Shown here in pieces: positions 46,516 to 54,099 of a stretch of DNA of 64,000 nt (positions are counted from its first letter, which is position 1; every line of letters starts with the position of its first letter). Both the position numbers and the translations under genes were made by a program. Under the pieces are notes generated by a model. That model was not told the DNA's origin. It searched no databases and saw only the letters and a list, made by a program, of their open reading frames with translations. The stretch is taken from contig JACRPF010000001.1 in the NCBI GenBank assembly GCA_016214035.1, forward strand, positions 62,001 through 126,000. The letters are read 5' to 3'. This DNA is from Spirochaetota bacterium (GTDB lineage: Bacteria; Spirochaetota; Brachyspiria; Brachyspirales; JACRPF01).

Positions 46516-47421
46516 ATGAAATTCAAGGACAAGGTGAAAGAATTCGCCCGTACCGTCGACGCCAAAGGTCGCGAGCGCATTACCATCATGTTCGTTCCGC
46601 ATTCCCAGAAAAAGATCAAAAGCTTCCATATATCATATTATGCGATATTCACCTCGGTCGCCGTTATCGGCGTGCTTTCATTCCTCTCGTTCTCGCTGAT
46701 GACGGGCACTTCGATGCGGGCGAATGAGCGGTCATTCCTCACGCATCAGCAGCAGGAAGCGAATTATCAAATCGGCATATTCCGTGACAAGGTCCGCCGC
46801 TTCACCAATGAGATGAAATACCGGTCAGATCTGTCACGACTGTTCGTCTCGGCGGGTTTTATCCGTCCGGGCGACTCCATACTCGCCATGGGCGGACGCG
46901 ATGACGAGATTACCACCTCCAACGACACCGCAATCGAGGGCGAGGATTTCACCGACCTCGAAAACGTCGTCAATGAGCTTTCGTTAAGCCGCCGCTACAT
47001 GGACAAAATACAGCAGTACATCCGGACACGGAAATCGTTCATAGACTGCATCCCTCATCTGTGGCCGCTGCCGCCGGGGACAGGCGTCATCGCCAAGCAC
47101 TTCAGCGACAAAGACCGATATGCAGACCGCGGCCTGTATATCGACGCCATGCCGGGCACGCCGCTTCGCGCAGCCGCAAACGGAACGGTGGCTTCGGTAG
47201 AACACAATGCCGGCGGTTCGGTGAAACTATCAATTCTGCATCAATACGGCTTCAAGACCGTATACTGCGGCGTCGGAAAGACCGATCTCAAACCGGGCCG
47301 CGCCGTCACCAAGGGCGAGATCATCGGGGCTATGGCCAGCACCGGAAAACCGCTCCTGTATCAGATAATCGTTGCCAGTACGCTTGTTGATCCGGAATCA
47401 TTCATCACCGGGAATTATTGA
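46516..47421 (+). CDS. Membrane-anchored LytM/M23-like protein with degenerate active site, 301 aa
   Basis: A short cytoplasmic N-terminus with the ITIMFVPHSQKKIKSFHISYY sequence seen in spirochaetal M23 proteins is followed by one membrane helix (about 41-63). A periplasmic coiled coil (about 70-170) leads to a LytM-like beta domain (about 185-290; TPLRAAANGTVASVEHN, VTKGEIIGAMASTGKP). The Zn ligands are missing: the HxxxD motif reads ADRGLYID (204-210) and the final HxH reads LLYQII (280-285). It is therefore probably not a peptidase but an amidase activator (EnvC/NlpD-like) or scaffold. GAAGTGCC precedes the ATG. A 44-residue gene follows on the same strand. Confidence 0.8.
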   Translation: MKFKDKVKEFARTVDAKGRERITIMFVPHSQKKIKSFHISYYAIFTSVAVIGVLSFLSFSLMTGTSMRANERSFLTHQQQEANYQIGIFRDKVRRFTNEMKYRSDLSRLFVSAGFIRPGDSILAMGGRDDEITTSNDTAIEGEDFTDLENVVNELSLSRRYMDKIQQYIRTRKSFIDCIPHLWPLPPGTGVIAKHFSDKDRYADRGLYIDAMPGTPLRAAANGTVASVEHNAGGSVKLSILHQYGFKTVYCGVGKTDLKPGRAVTKGEIIGAMASTGKPLLYQIIVASTLVDPESFITGNY

Positions 47422-47443
47422 ATCACGTCGCAAGGATGGGATT

Positions 47444-47578
47444 ATGTCGTATAAGCTTGACGGCGCAAAGTTCGCCACCATAGAAGAACTGATCGAAGCG
47501 TTGTATCCGCTCTATGCGGACAAGATGAGCAAAGAAGAATTCGTGAAATACGTAAAGGAAAACGCGGTACAGGGCTGA
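47444..47578 (+). CDS. Small conserved-looking protein, 44 aa
   Basis: MSYKLDGAKFATIEELIEAL... is a compact acidic helix-turn-helix-like peptide with no membrane segment. The start ATG at 47444 has GGATGGGA at a good distance. It begins 22 bp after the LytM-like stop on the same strand, so it is probably co-transcribed. No family recognised; its regular amphipathic pattern and its own Shine-Dalgarno support a real gene. Confidence 0.55.
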   Translation: MSYKLDGAKFATIEELIEALYPLYADKMSKEEFVKYVKENAVQG

Positions 47579-47590
47579 TTGTTCCCCTGT

Positions 47591-48391
47591 TCAGAAGAAC
47601 TTCGAGAACGCTTTCTGTCCGCCGTCGCTGTCCTTGAACATCCCCATTTTATATAGCAACCGTGTTGTAGCCAGCGCAAAACCGCCTTTGATAGGCGTAC
47701 GCGGAAAAAGCTTCACCAGTGGTGTGCGTTTCTGTATCGACAGCATCACCTTTTCTTCATCGTTCACTATGGGGCCTAGCAGGTGCAGGTCCTCGGGAAT
47801 GCCGAATTTCTTCATGACCGCCTGTATCTCGCGGTACAGATTCACCGCCCAGTCGATGTTCTTGACGCGGTTGACAAGCAGGTTCAGGCTGCCGCAGAGT
47901 TTATTGGCGCTCACCACTTTGATGACGCGATACAGATCGGTAAGCGCGGTAACCTCGGGATTGGCGATGAATACAATCTCATCGGAAATCTGATAGAATT
48001 TCAGCAGTTCCTGCCGTATGCCGGCCGCATGGTCGATGACGACGAAATCGTAGTTTTCCTTGATCACTTCAAGATCGCGCACCAGCCGGTTGAAGTTGTA
48101 TTCGTTCTCGAACTGGATAAATCCGAGTATGTTGACACCGGCGGAGATGACATCAACTCCGAAATCGCTCGTGATGATGGTATCGGCAAGCGGAATGACG
48201 TTTTCAAAATAACGCTGAAACCGGTTTTCCGGCTTGACATGCAGCAGTATGAACACGTTCGAACAGTTGATGTCCATGTCGATAACAAGCACGCGGAATC
48301 CGCGTTCGGCAAGCTCAACGGCCGTATTGACCGCACAGAATGTTTTTCCGACCCCGCCCTTGCCGCTCGTAAATGATAGTATTTTTCCCAT
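47591..48391 (-). CDS. MinD/FlhG-like P-loop ATPase, 266 aa
   Basis: Deviant Walker A SGKGGVGKT at the N-terminus, with the Lys signature of ParA/MinD ATPases. Walker B-like VLVIDMDINCSN and YDFVVIDHAAGI follow, then switch segment FIANPEVTALTDLYRVIKV. It resembles FlhG/YlxH-type MinD proteins more than chromosome ParA. No membrane-targeting helix is obvious at the C-terminus, and no FlhF or flagellar gene adjoins. Role in positioning of an envelope or flagellar structure is inference. ATG 48391 has GGGAAA about 10 nt upstream and lies 7 bp after the stop of a small HEAT-like gene. It converges on the 44-aa gene. Confidence 0.8.
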   Translation of the reverse strand: MGKILSFTSGKGGVGKTFCAVNTAVELAERGFRVLVIDMDINCSNVFILLHVKPENRFQRYFENVIPLADTIITSDFGVDVISAGVNILGFIQFENEYNFNRLVRDLEVIKENYDFVVIDHAAGIRQELLKFYQISDEIVFIANPEVTALTDLYRVIKVVSANKLCGSLNLLVNRVKNIDWAVNLYREIQAVMKKFGIPEDLHLLGPIVNDEEKVMLSIQKRTPLVKLFPRTPIKGGFALATTRLLYKMGMFKDSDGGQKAFSKFF

Positions 48392-48398
48392 GCTGCTG

Positions 48399-48593
48399 CT
48401 ATTTCCCGGCGTATTTTGCAAGCACCGCACTCACCTGGGCGCGTACGTCATCGTCCCAGTCGAGCATCATATCTTTCAGTTTGCGTATTATTTTGGCCCT
48501 GTCGCCGCCCGCGGGCATTACACCTATCAGTTCCAGACCTTTGAGCCTGTCTGCCGGTTCTTCGCTGTCAAGAAGTTGCCAATAATCTTCCAT
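48399..48593 (-). CDS. Small HEAT-repeat-like helical protein, 64 aa
   Basis: Two helix pairs (YWQLLDSEEPADRLKGLELIGVM; KLKDMMLDWDDDVRAQVSAVLAKYAGK) match a single HEAT-like repeat with the characteristic D-D-x-R-x-x-V turn. It is too short for a full array, so it may be a helper or adaptor. It precedes the MinD-like gene by 7 bp and both probably come from the promoter at 48623-48650. Start ATG 48593 follows GGAAGC. Confidence 0.6.
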   Translation of the reverse strand: MEDYWQLLDSEEPADRLKGLELIGVMPAGGDRAKIIRKLKDMMLDWDDDVRAQVSAVLAKYAGK

Positions 48594-48622
48594 AAAATGC
48601 TTCCATGCGGTGGATAAATTCA

Positions 48623-48650
48623 ATTCTATCAGAAGCATAAAAAATAGCAA
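48623..48650 (-). promoter_or_regulatory. Promoter for the HEAT-like/MinD-like operon
   Basis: Minus-strand TTGCTA (48645-48650), 16-nt spacer, TAGAAT (48623-48628). Divergent from the rpmB promoter 9 bp away. Confidence 0.5.
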
Positions 48651-48658
48651 GTCAGACC

Positions 48659-48686
48659 TTGACAATTCGACGGATTATCCTATAAT
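48659..48686 (+). promoter_or_regulatory. Strong rpmB promoter
   Basis: Perfect TTGACA (48659-48664) and TATAAT (48681-48686) with a 16-nt spacer. Predicted start near 48693; 5' UTR about 75 nt. Confidence 0.75.
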
Positions 48687-48700
48687 AGCACCGTTTCATA

Positions 48701-48724
48701 CGCGCTCATACAGCGCGTTTTTTT
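48701..48724 (+). terminator. Intrinsic terminator-like hairpin inside the rpmB leader
   Basis: Stem CGCGCT (48701-48706) with AGCGCG (48712-48717), loop CATAC, followed by seven T. It lies 8-25 nt after the predicted start of the rpmB transcript and before its Shine-Dalgarno, so it would act as an attenuator; no upstream plus-strand gene exists for it to terminate. Confidence 0.6.
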
Positions 48725-48767
48725 ATCTTTTAACACCGTGTAAACAAGAGCCACGAAGGAGCTATTT

Positions 48768-48959
48768 ATGGCGCGTTCATGTGATATTTGCGGAAAAGAG
48801 ACCATCCGCGGCAATCGGGTAAGCCACTCGAACAGAAGAACGAGACGCGTGTTCCGCGCGAACCTGCGTACCGTGAAAGCGAATGTCAAAGGCACCGTGA
48901 AGACGCTGCGCGTCTGCACATCCTGCATCTCGGCAAACAAGGTCGTCAAAGCGGTCTAG
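48768..48959 (+). CDS. rpmB: 50S ribosomal protein L28
   Basis: 63 residues, the usual size. Motifs: MARSCDICGKETIRGNRVSHSNRRTRRVFRANL and VCTSCISANKV. Zinc-ribbon Cys pairs CDIC (5-8) and CTSC (near 50-53) mark the zinc-containing (C+) form. AAGGAGC lies 8 nt before the ATG. Followed 11 bp later on the same strand by the ispH fusion gene, so they may be co-transcribed. Confidence 0.95.
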   Translation: MARSCDICGKETIRGNRVSHSNRRTRRVFRANLRTVKANVKGTVKTLRVCTSCISANKVVKAV

Positions 48960-48970
48960 CTTAAAGCCGG

Positions 48971-50692
48971 ATGAAGATTGAGATCGGCAGCTATGCCGGC
49001 TTCTGTCGCGGCGTCAGACACGCCGTTGACCGCTCATTCCAGATCGCACGATCATCGCACATACCCGTAGTCACCGACGGGGAACTGATTCATAACCCCC
49101 AGACACTTGCGCTGCTTTCGGCACACGGCATACAACCGCTCACGGCCGATGAAACACTGAAGGACAAGACCGTCATCGTCCGGGCGCATGGCGTCACGCC
49201 GGCGCGGCTCGCGGAGCTGAAGAGCAATGCCGGCACCGTCATCAATCTCACCTGCCGCGACGTCGCGAAGGTGCAGGCGATAATAAAAAAACATTCGGCG
49301 GCGGGTGCCGCGGTCATCATCTTCGGTAAACCCGATCATCCCGAGGTCATCGGACTCACCGGTTTTGCACAGCAGGCGTACGTCGTACAACGCGCTGCCG
49401 ATGTCGATGCGCTGCCGCCGCTCGGGAATGTGCTTCTCGTCTCGCAGACTACGATGGAGCAGGAACAGTTCGCACTTGTCGCAACGCGCGTGCGGGAACG
49501 GTTCGCCGGCGCGGAAGTGGTAAACACCATCTGCGCCGCCACCGAAGAACGTCAGAAGGAAGTGAAGGAAATGGCCGCGCGTAACGACGCGATCATCGTG
49601 GTGGGCGGATCGAAAAGCTCGAACACAAAACGTCTTGTTGAAATAGCCGCGGCGCACGTGGATGCGTTTGCCGTTGAAACGGTAGCCGACGCGCTCGCTA
49701 TCGATATATCGCAATACACGCGCATCGGCATTACCGCGGGCGCATCAACGCCGGACTGGCTCATCGAGGAAGTCGCGGCTGCCGTGCGGGAAAAAGCGCT
49801 CAATCCGGTGATGCGGCTGGGGGAACTCGCCGTACGTTTCGCGGTATACAGCAATCTCTTCGTCGCCGCCGGGGTGCTCCTCCTCTCGTTCGCGGTTGCC
49901 GACATCAGCGGCATGCGGTATCCGCTCATATTCTCGCTCATCGGCGTGCTCTATTATTTTTCCATGTCGGTACTCAATAACTACACCAACAGACACACAC
50001 TGCGCCTGCACGATCGGCGCCGGTACGATTTTGTCTACCGTTTCCGCATTTTGTTCACGCTTGTGTTCGTCGCCGCCATTGCCGCAACGCTCATCGCCGC
50101 ACGCGCTATCAACCGCGACATCTTCATGCTCACCATGTTCTCGCTCACGCTCGGCATCGCATACAACATGAGCTTCCTGCCCATCCCCGAAAAATCACGG
50201 CTTCTCTTCTTCCGTCTGCGCGGCATCCCCGCGTTCAAGTCGTTCGTCATATCGGTTGCGGTGATGGTGCTTCTCAACGGCCTGCCCGCGCTCGTGGACA
50301 CCGGACGGGTGTTTGCGCACCGGTGGGATTTTTTCTTCTCGTGCCTCTTCGTGCTCACGCTGATACTGACCCGCCAGACGCTGCTCGAATTCAAAACCGC
50401 GCAGACCGACCGCATCAGCGGCGGCGGCGGACTGGTGACGCTCTTCGGCAGAAAACCGCTCCTGGTCATACTGTTCGCGCTTCAGGCCGCCGGCATCATC
50501 GCATTCATCATCGGATGCTCGGCCGGTATCATGCCGTACCGCAAGCTGCTCTATCTGGTGCCGCTCATCTGCAATATCGTGCTTATAGCGCTGGCATCGA
50601 ACGTTACGCTGCTCAGGACGCGCTTCGGCTATGAATTTCTCATCGATTCGAATTTATTCATTGCGGGTCTGATAGGACTTGCGCACCTGTAA
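48971..50692 (+). CDS. ispH: 4-hydroxy-3-methylbut-2-enyl diphosphate reductase (IspH) fused to a UbiA-like membrane domain, 573 aa
   Basis: Residues 1-275 form a complete IspH, the last enzyme of the MEP pathway (HMBPP to IPP/DMAPP). The three Fe-S Cys are Cys12, Cys95 and Cys188; substrate His are His41, His73, His123 and the proton-relay Glu125; VVGGSKSSNTKRL and GITAGASTPDWLIEEV are intact. Residues about 290-573 hold eight or so membrane helices. Two polar segments resemble the UbiA prenyltransferase motifs: SVLNNYTNRHTLRLHDRRRYD (336-353) in place of NDxxDxxxD, and TRQTLLEFKTAQTDRISGGGG (468-487) in place of the second Asp motif. The first motif lacks most of the Asp residues, so the C-terminal domain may be non-catalytic or modified. 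GGATG-type spacing from rpmB suggests co-transcription. Confidence 0.9.
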   Translation: MKIEIGSYAGFCRGVRHAVDRSFQIARSSHIPVVTDGELIHNPQTLALLSAHGIQPLTADETLKDKTVIVRAHGVTPARLAELKSNAGTVINLTCRDVAKVQAIIKKHSAAGAAVIIFGKPDHPEVIGLTGFAQQAYVVQRAADVDALPPLGNVLLVSQTTMEQEQFALVATRVRERFAGAEVVNTICAATEERQKEVKEMAARNDAIIVVGGSKSSNTKRLVEIAAAHVDAFAVETVADALAIDISQYTRIGITAGASTPDWLIEEVAAAVREKALNPVMRLGELAVRFAVYSNLFVAAGVLLLSFAVADISGMRYPLIFSLIGVLYYFSMSVLNNYTNRHTLRLHDRRRYDFVYRFRILFTLVFVAAIAATLIAARAINRDIFMLTMFSLTLGIAYNMSFLPIPEKSRLLFFRLRGIPAFKSFVISVAVMVLLNGLPALVDTGRVFAHRWDFFFSCLFVLTLILTRQTLLEFKTAQTDRISGGGGLVTLFGRKPLLVILFALQAAGIIAFIIGCSAGIMPYRKLLYLVPLICNIVLIALASNVTLLRTRFGYEFLIDSNLFIAGLIGLAHL

Positions 50693-50698
50693 CGCGGA

Positions 50699-52141
50699 TT
50701 ATTTCAGATACGGTTTCGGACGCGCATGTATCTCGGAAGAGAGCGCGCTTTCATGGACCGCGCCGTTCTCGTCAAATGCGCTTACGGCGAAGTAATAGAG
50801 CGTATCATTGCTGAGTCCGCTCACTGTAAAATTCGTCATCCTGCCGCGCACGATAAGCGGAGAATTTCCGCAGTCGTAATAGCCGCGCTCGTTGCCGTAG
50901 TATATCTTGTATCCCGCGATAGACCGGTCCGGTACCGCTTCCCATCGGAGCGTTACCGCGCTGTTCTGCGCCTGCGCCAGGAGACCTGTCGGTACAAGCG
51001 GAGGTTCATCGTCACGCCAGCGGACCGTGATGGCGTTTACCAGGGGACTGTGCTGCCGTGACGGTTCGGCGACAAGTTCCGTCTTCACCTGGATATAGCG
51101 CCCGCGCACATTGCTGAGTGACGCGTCCGATGGTATATACACCCACGGTATCGTCTCATTATCAGGGAGAAAATATCTGCCGCTCACGCGGTACATGAGC
51201 CGGACATCGCTGCCGCCCGGCTCGGTGCTGTCGCATCGGATACGTTCGATGAGCATATCTTCGCGAAGGTCCTTAACCGCCGAAAGCATCACGCCGGTAC
51301 GCGCGGTATAGCGGCTCGCGGTAAAACGCCGGACTGCACTGGTATTCACCGAGAGTTCATCGAGAACGCCGGTAAAGCCATCCCCGATGACCAGCGGATT
51401 ATGATCGTCTTTTGAGAAACTGCCTATCAATACATTTCCGTCTTTCCCGCCGCTGTCGGTGGCGAAAATTTCCGTTTCTTCGTTTCCGTCGCAAAACATA
51501 ACCAGCCTGCCGCGCGGTGCTTCATAGCGGAGCGCATGATGATGCCACACGCCGGGTTTGAGGAACGTCTCGCCGCGCATGACGAACGAACGCGCATCCG
51601 TACCGCGGAATATGTTGATGAACTCCCAATGCAGTTTTCCCTGTGCGATATACGCGCATATGCCTTCGCGTTTCACCTCGCCGCGCTCGATGAACGAACC
51701 GGTGCGTGAAAGGATATCGGCCCCGGTGAGCGTCTGCGCGGGCTTCACATGGAATGAGATGGTCATGCTGCCGATGCGGTCTGTGGTAAAAAAAAGAGCA
51801 CGGTCGCTGCCGGTGATGCGGATGCCGCTTCCTTTTCGCGGGAACAGGAGCGCACTTTCTGTATACACTTTTTCGGGGGTAAACGCAACATTTGGTGCAA
51901 TCGCGGCGGTGTAATTCCCCGCGGCATCGGCAAGGTTACCGTCAAAATGGAACAGCATATCGGTGCCGTCTGCCGGGTCTGAACGGTCATCCAGAAGCCG
52001 CACCGCTTTGGTGCCGTTTGACGCAGTATAATATGAGATATTCGTCGCAAAATACACATCACCGAAGCCGCTGCCCGCGCCGATGGTGAACTGGCCGCAG
52101 AACAGTATAGGGGCTATGAGAAAGAAAAATAAAAATCTCAT
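50699..52141 (-). CDS. Secreted LamG plus fibronectin type III protein, 480 aa
   Basis: Signal peptide (RFLFFFLIAPILFCGQF). Residues about 60-265 are a LamG/ConA-like jellyroll (MLFHFDGNLADAAGNYTA, MTISFHVKPAQTL, VWHHHALRYEAPRGRLVMFCDG, GVLDELSVNT). A middle beta domain follows (about 265-370), then an FN3 domain (about 375-475: VTLRWEAVPDRSIAGYKIYYGNERG, TLYYFAVSAFDENG). Extracellular glycan-binding or adhesive role. ATG 52141 is preferred (GAGGAT lies upstream), the alternative being TTG 52159. The 52160-52373 gap upstream holds nothing recognisable. Confidence 0.75.
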   Translation of the reverse strand: MRFLFFFLIAPILFCGQFTIGAGSGFGDVYFATNISYYTASNGTKAVRLLDDRSDPADGTDMLFHFDGNLADAAGNYTAAIAPNVAFTPEKVYTESALLFPRKGSGIRITGSDRALFFTTDRIGSMTISFHVKPAQTLTGADILSRTGSFIERGEVKREGICAYIAQGKLHWEFINIFRGTDARSFVMRGETFLKPGVWHHHALRYEAPRGRLVMFCDGNEETEIFATDSGGKDGNVLIGSFSKDDHNPLVIGDGFTGVLDELSVNTSAVRRFTASRYTARTGVMLSAVKDLREDMLIERIRCDSTEPGGSDVRLMYRVSGRYFLPDNETIPWVYIPSDASLSNVRGRYIQVKTELVAEPSRQHSPLVNAITVRWRDDEPPLVPTGLLAQAQNSAVTLRWEAVPDRSIAGYKIYYGNERGYYDCGNSPLIVRGRMTNFTVSGLSNDTLYYFAVSAFDENGAVHESALSSEIHARPKPYLK

Positions 52142-52373
52142 GACGCGGCGTATCCTCAAAGGTGATACTATATTTTCGGAATAAACGGGAAATGCTTTAG
52201 CTTTTGGATTTGGTTGGGCGGATGGGATTCCGCACTGTCGCTTGGTGAGTAAAGTGTTTCTTCGCTTAGGCGCTATATATAAAAAGGGTGTGGTATTACT
52301 CTAATTTCAGTTTTATCTCGCTCGAACGCTGATATGCTTGTTTTGTGGGCTCTGTTCGGAATATATCCCGGAG

Positions 52374-52922
52374 TCATAGTTTCAATATTCCGCCAAAAGC
52401 GATTTTCTCAGTTGTTATCTGTATATACGGCGCTATCATGCTCACTCGATATTTGTCTCTGAATGTATTGTATGATATGACTGACAATGCCGTTGACAAC
52501 CCCATCGATGCTGCGGTAAGAAGTAAGTTATATCTGATATCACCAAATCCACCCGCCTTTTCGCTTATGCCGCCGATCATCCACGGCAGACCATATCCGA
52601 GGAAAGAAGCCACCAATGTAAGCCAATAACTCCCATTTTGCTTATAATATTCACCAAATATGTATACTGTTGTCGGGCATATTACTATATAAGTCACGTT
52701 ATAAAAAAGAGAAAAATAGAATGTTTCCTGTGCCGTTGCTCCATTAAACGTCTTGTCCGCGACATACCAGCCAAGCCAGGCCATCCCGAATGCCGCTGCG
52801 AATCCGGCAGAAACGCTTGCCGCAGATTCTATAAATATAAGGTCTGCCGCATTTATTTCATTCGTCACGCCTGCGCAGAGGCATGATGTACAGATCAATA
52901 GTACCATGATGCTCTTTCTCAT
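52374..52922 (-). CDS. Membrane protein of unknown function, 182 aa
   Basis: N-terminal signal or anchor (MRKSIMVLLICTSCLCAG), then four hydrophobic segments (VSAGFAAAFGMAWLGWYVA, FYFSLFYNVTYIVICPTTVYIFG, YWLTLVASFLGYGLPWMIGG, YNLLLTAASMGLSTALSVISY). No recognised family. Base composition is a little AT-rich compared with neighbours. Single gene downstream of the GH operon on the same strand, separated by 161 bp with a perfect palindrome. Confidence 0.6.
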   Translation of the reverse strand: MRKSIMVLLICTSCLCAGVTNEINAADLIFIESAASVSAGFAAAFGMAWLGWYVADKTFNGATAQETFYFSLFYNVTYIVICPTTVYIFGEYYKQNGSYWLTLVASFLGYGLPWMIGGISEKAGGFGDIRYNLLLTAASMGLSTALSVISYNTFRDKYRVSMIAPYIQITTEKIAFGGILKL

Positions 52923-53030
52923 ATATCATTGCCTTATGCCGAAAATGGAAACCCGGATACGACTATTTATTTCAGCGGCACAGAATGTATTTTATCACTG
53001 CGCAAGGATTTGTCCACCATAGTATCGTGC

Positions 53031-53054
53031 GGCAAGGGAGCATGCTCCCTTGCC
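53031..53054. repeat. Perfect 24-bp palindrome after the GH32/43-like gene
   Basis: Two 12-bp arms (53031-53042 and 53043-53054) are exact reverse complements with no loop. No T run follows on the minus strand, which is the direction of the flanking genes. Confidence 0.85.
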
Positions 53055-53083
53055 TTTCTCCCCGCGCACGTAATCTTAATCGC

Positions 53084-54076
53084 TTACAAAAACCATGCTC
53101 GCAGTTGTTCCTCATCATTGATAAAACGAACTTCGGGATTGGCAACAGACCAGTCCACTTCGCCGAACCGTATCGTGCCGGATGTCGCAAGAAGCGATTT
53201 CGTACCGCGTTCCTTGACGAACTCGACGGTATATGCGCCGGACCAGAAGTCTCTGCCGGACGAATAATCGAATGAATCCATCCGGTCGCTTTTGTATATC
53301 CAGTTTTTTATTGGACTGTCATGCCGCACTTCATGCGTCAGGAGATACCATCGATCATTTCTGCGGAACAGATTGCTCGACTCCAATTGTCCCTGAGGAT
53401 GATTGCCTTCAAGCCGCGCCTCATATCCATCCGTACGTCCGGTGAGAATAGGTCCGTGGCATTTCCAATGATTGCTATCATCGGTACTTGTCAACGCAAT
53501 GCAGGATGCTCCCGCGGAAGTGTTGGCCGTATATGTCATGAACAGTCTGCCGTTCTCTATAAAGAGATGCGGATCACGACAGCTCGCGATGCCGTCAGTA
53601 CGCCAAAACGCCCAGCTGCAATCTTTTGCGGGACTCAGCGGATTGTCCGGTGATCGTTCCCAGCGGAATAGATCGTCGCTGAACGCAAAACCGATATCCT
53701 GCGAGCAGAGATGATTCAATCCCGTATACGCCATCAGAAAACGATTTTTCCAGCGTATGATGTACGGTGCCCAGACATGACCGTTCTCCCATGAATCCGG
53801 ACGCACCCACATGACAGGTTCATGCACGTCCCAGTTGAGAAGGTCCGCTATCGATGCGTGGCAGAAGAATACCTCATGACCGGGATAGAACGGCGTGCCT
53901 TCCTGCAGCCGCCGCTCGATGGCAAAAAAATGATATCGCCCCCCGTGTTCGATGACGCAGAAATCACCGAGCATCCCGCCGACGGGCCGGAAACCATCGC
54001 TAAGGTTGATGCGCCGATGACCGTAGAAATCCCGCCGCATACCGAACAACTTTGTTTCAAACTCGATAGAGTTCAT
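53084..54076 (-). CDS. GH32/GH43-like five-bladed beta-propeller glycosidase, 330 aa
   Basis: Cytoplasmic-type protein (no signal peptide) with the clan GH-F/GH-J propeller layout: GDFCVIEHGGRYHFF (Asp38 as nucleophile-like), VWAPYIIR (WAP motif, near 102-104), SCRDPHLFI (RDP at 167-169) and QLESSNLF (Glu232 as acid/base-like). These three acidic residues are the catalytic set of this superfamily. Start ATG 54076 follows GGAGCCC; it lies 23 bp after the stop of the large LamG/GH42-like gene and is operonic with it. It likely acts on fructan, arabinan or xylan-type oligosaccharides inside the cell; the substrate is not decided by the sequence. Confidence 0.7.
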   Translation of the reverse strand: MNSIEFETKLFGMRRDFYGHRRINLSDGFRPVGGMLGDFCVIEHGGRYHFFAIERRLQEGTPFYPGHEVFFCHASIADLLNWDVHEPVMWVRPDSWENGHVWAPYIIRWKNRFLMAYTGLNHLCSQDIGFAFSDDLFRWERSPDNPLSPAKDCSWAFWRTDGIASCRDPHLFIENGRLFMTYTANTSAGASCIALTSTDDSNHWKCHGPILTGRTDGYEARLEGNHPQGQLESSNLFRRNDRWYLLTHEVRHDSPIKNWIYKSDRMDSFDYSSGRDFWSGAYTVEFVKERGTKSLLATSGTIRFGEVDWSVANPEVRFINDEEQLRAWFL

Positions 54077-54099
54077 TGCGCGGGCTCCATACACGGCAA

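Noticed and set aside
48971-50692. Frameshift or missed stop between ispH and a separate membrane gene
   Set aside because: The frame is continuous through about residue 280 with a natural helical linker (AVREKALNPVMRLGELAV) and no internal start or Shine-Dalgarno was seen; sequencing error remains possible but is not indicated.
53031-53054. Intrinsic terminator
   Set aside because: No T run follows on the minus strand where the genes lie.
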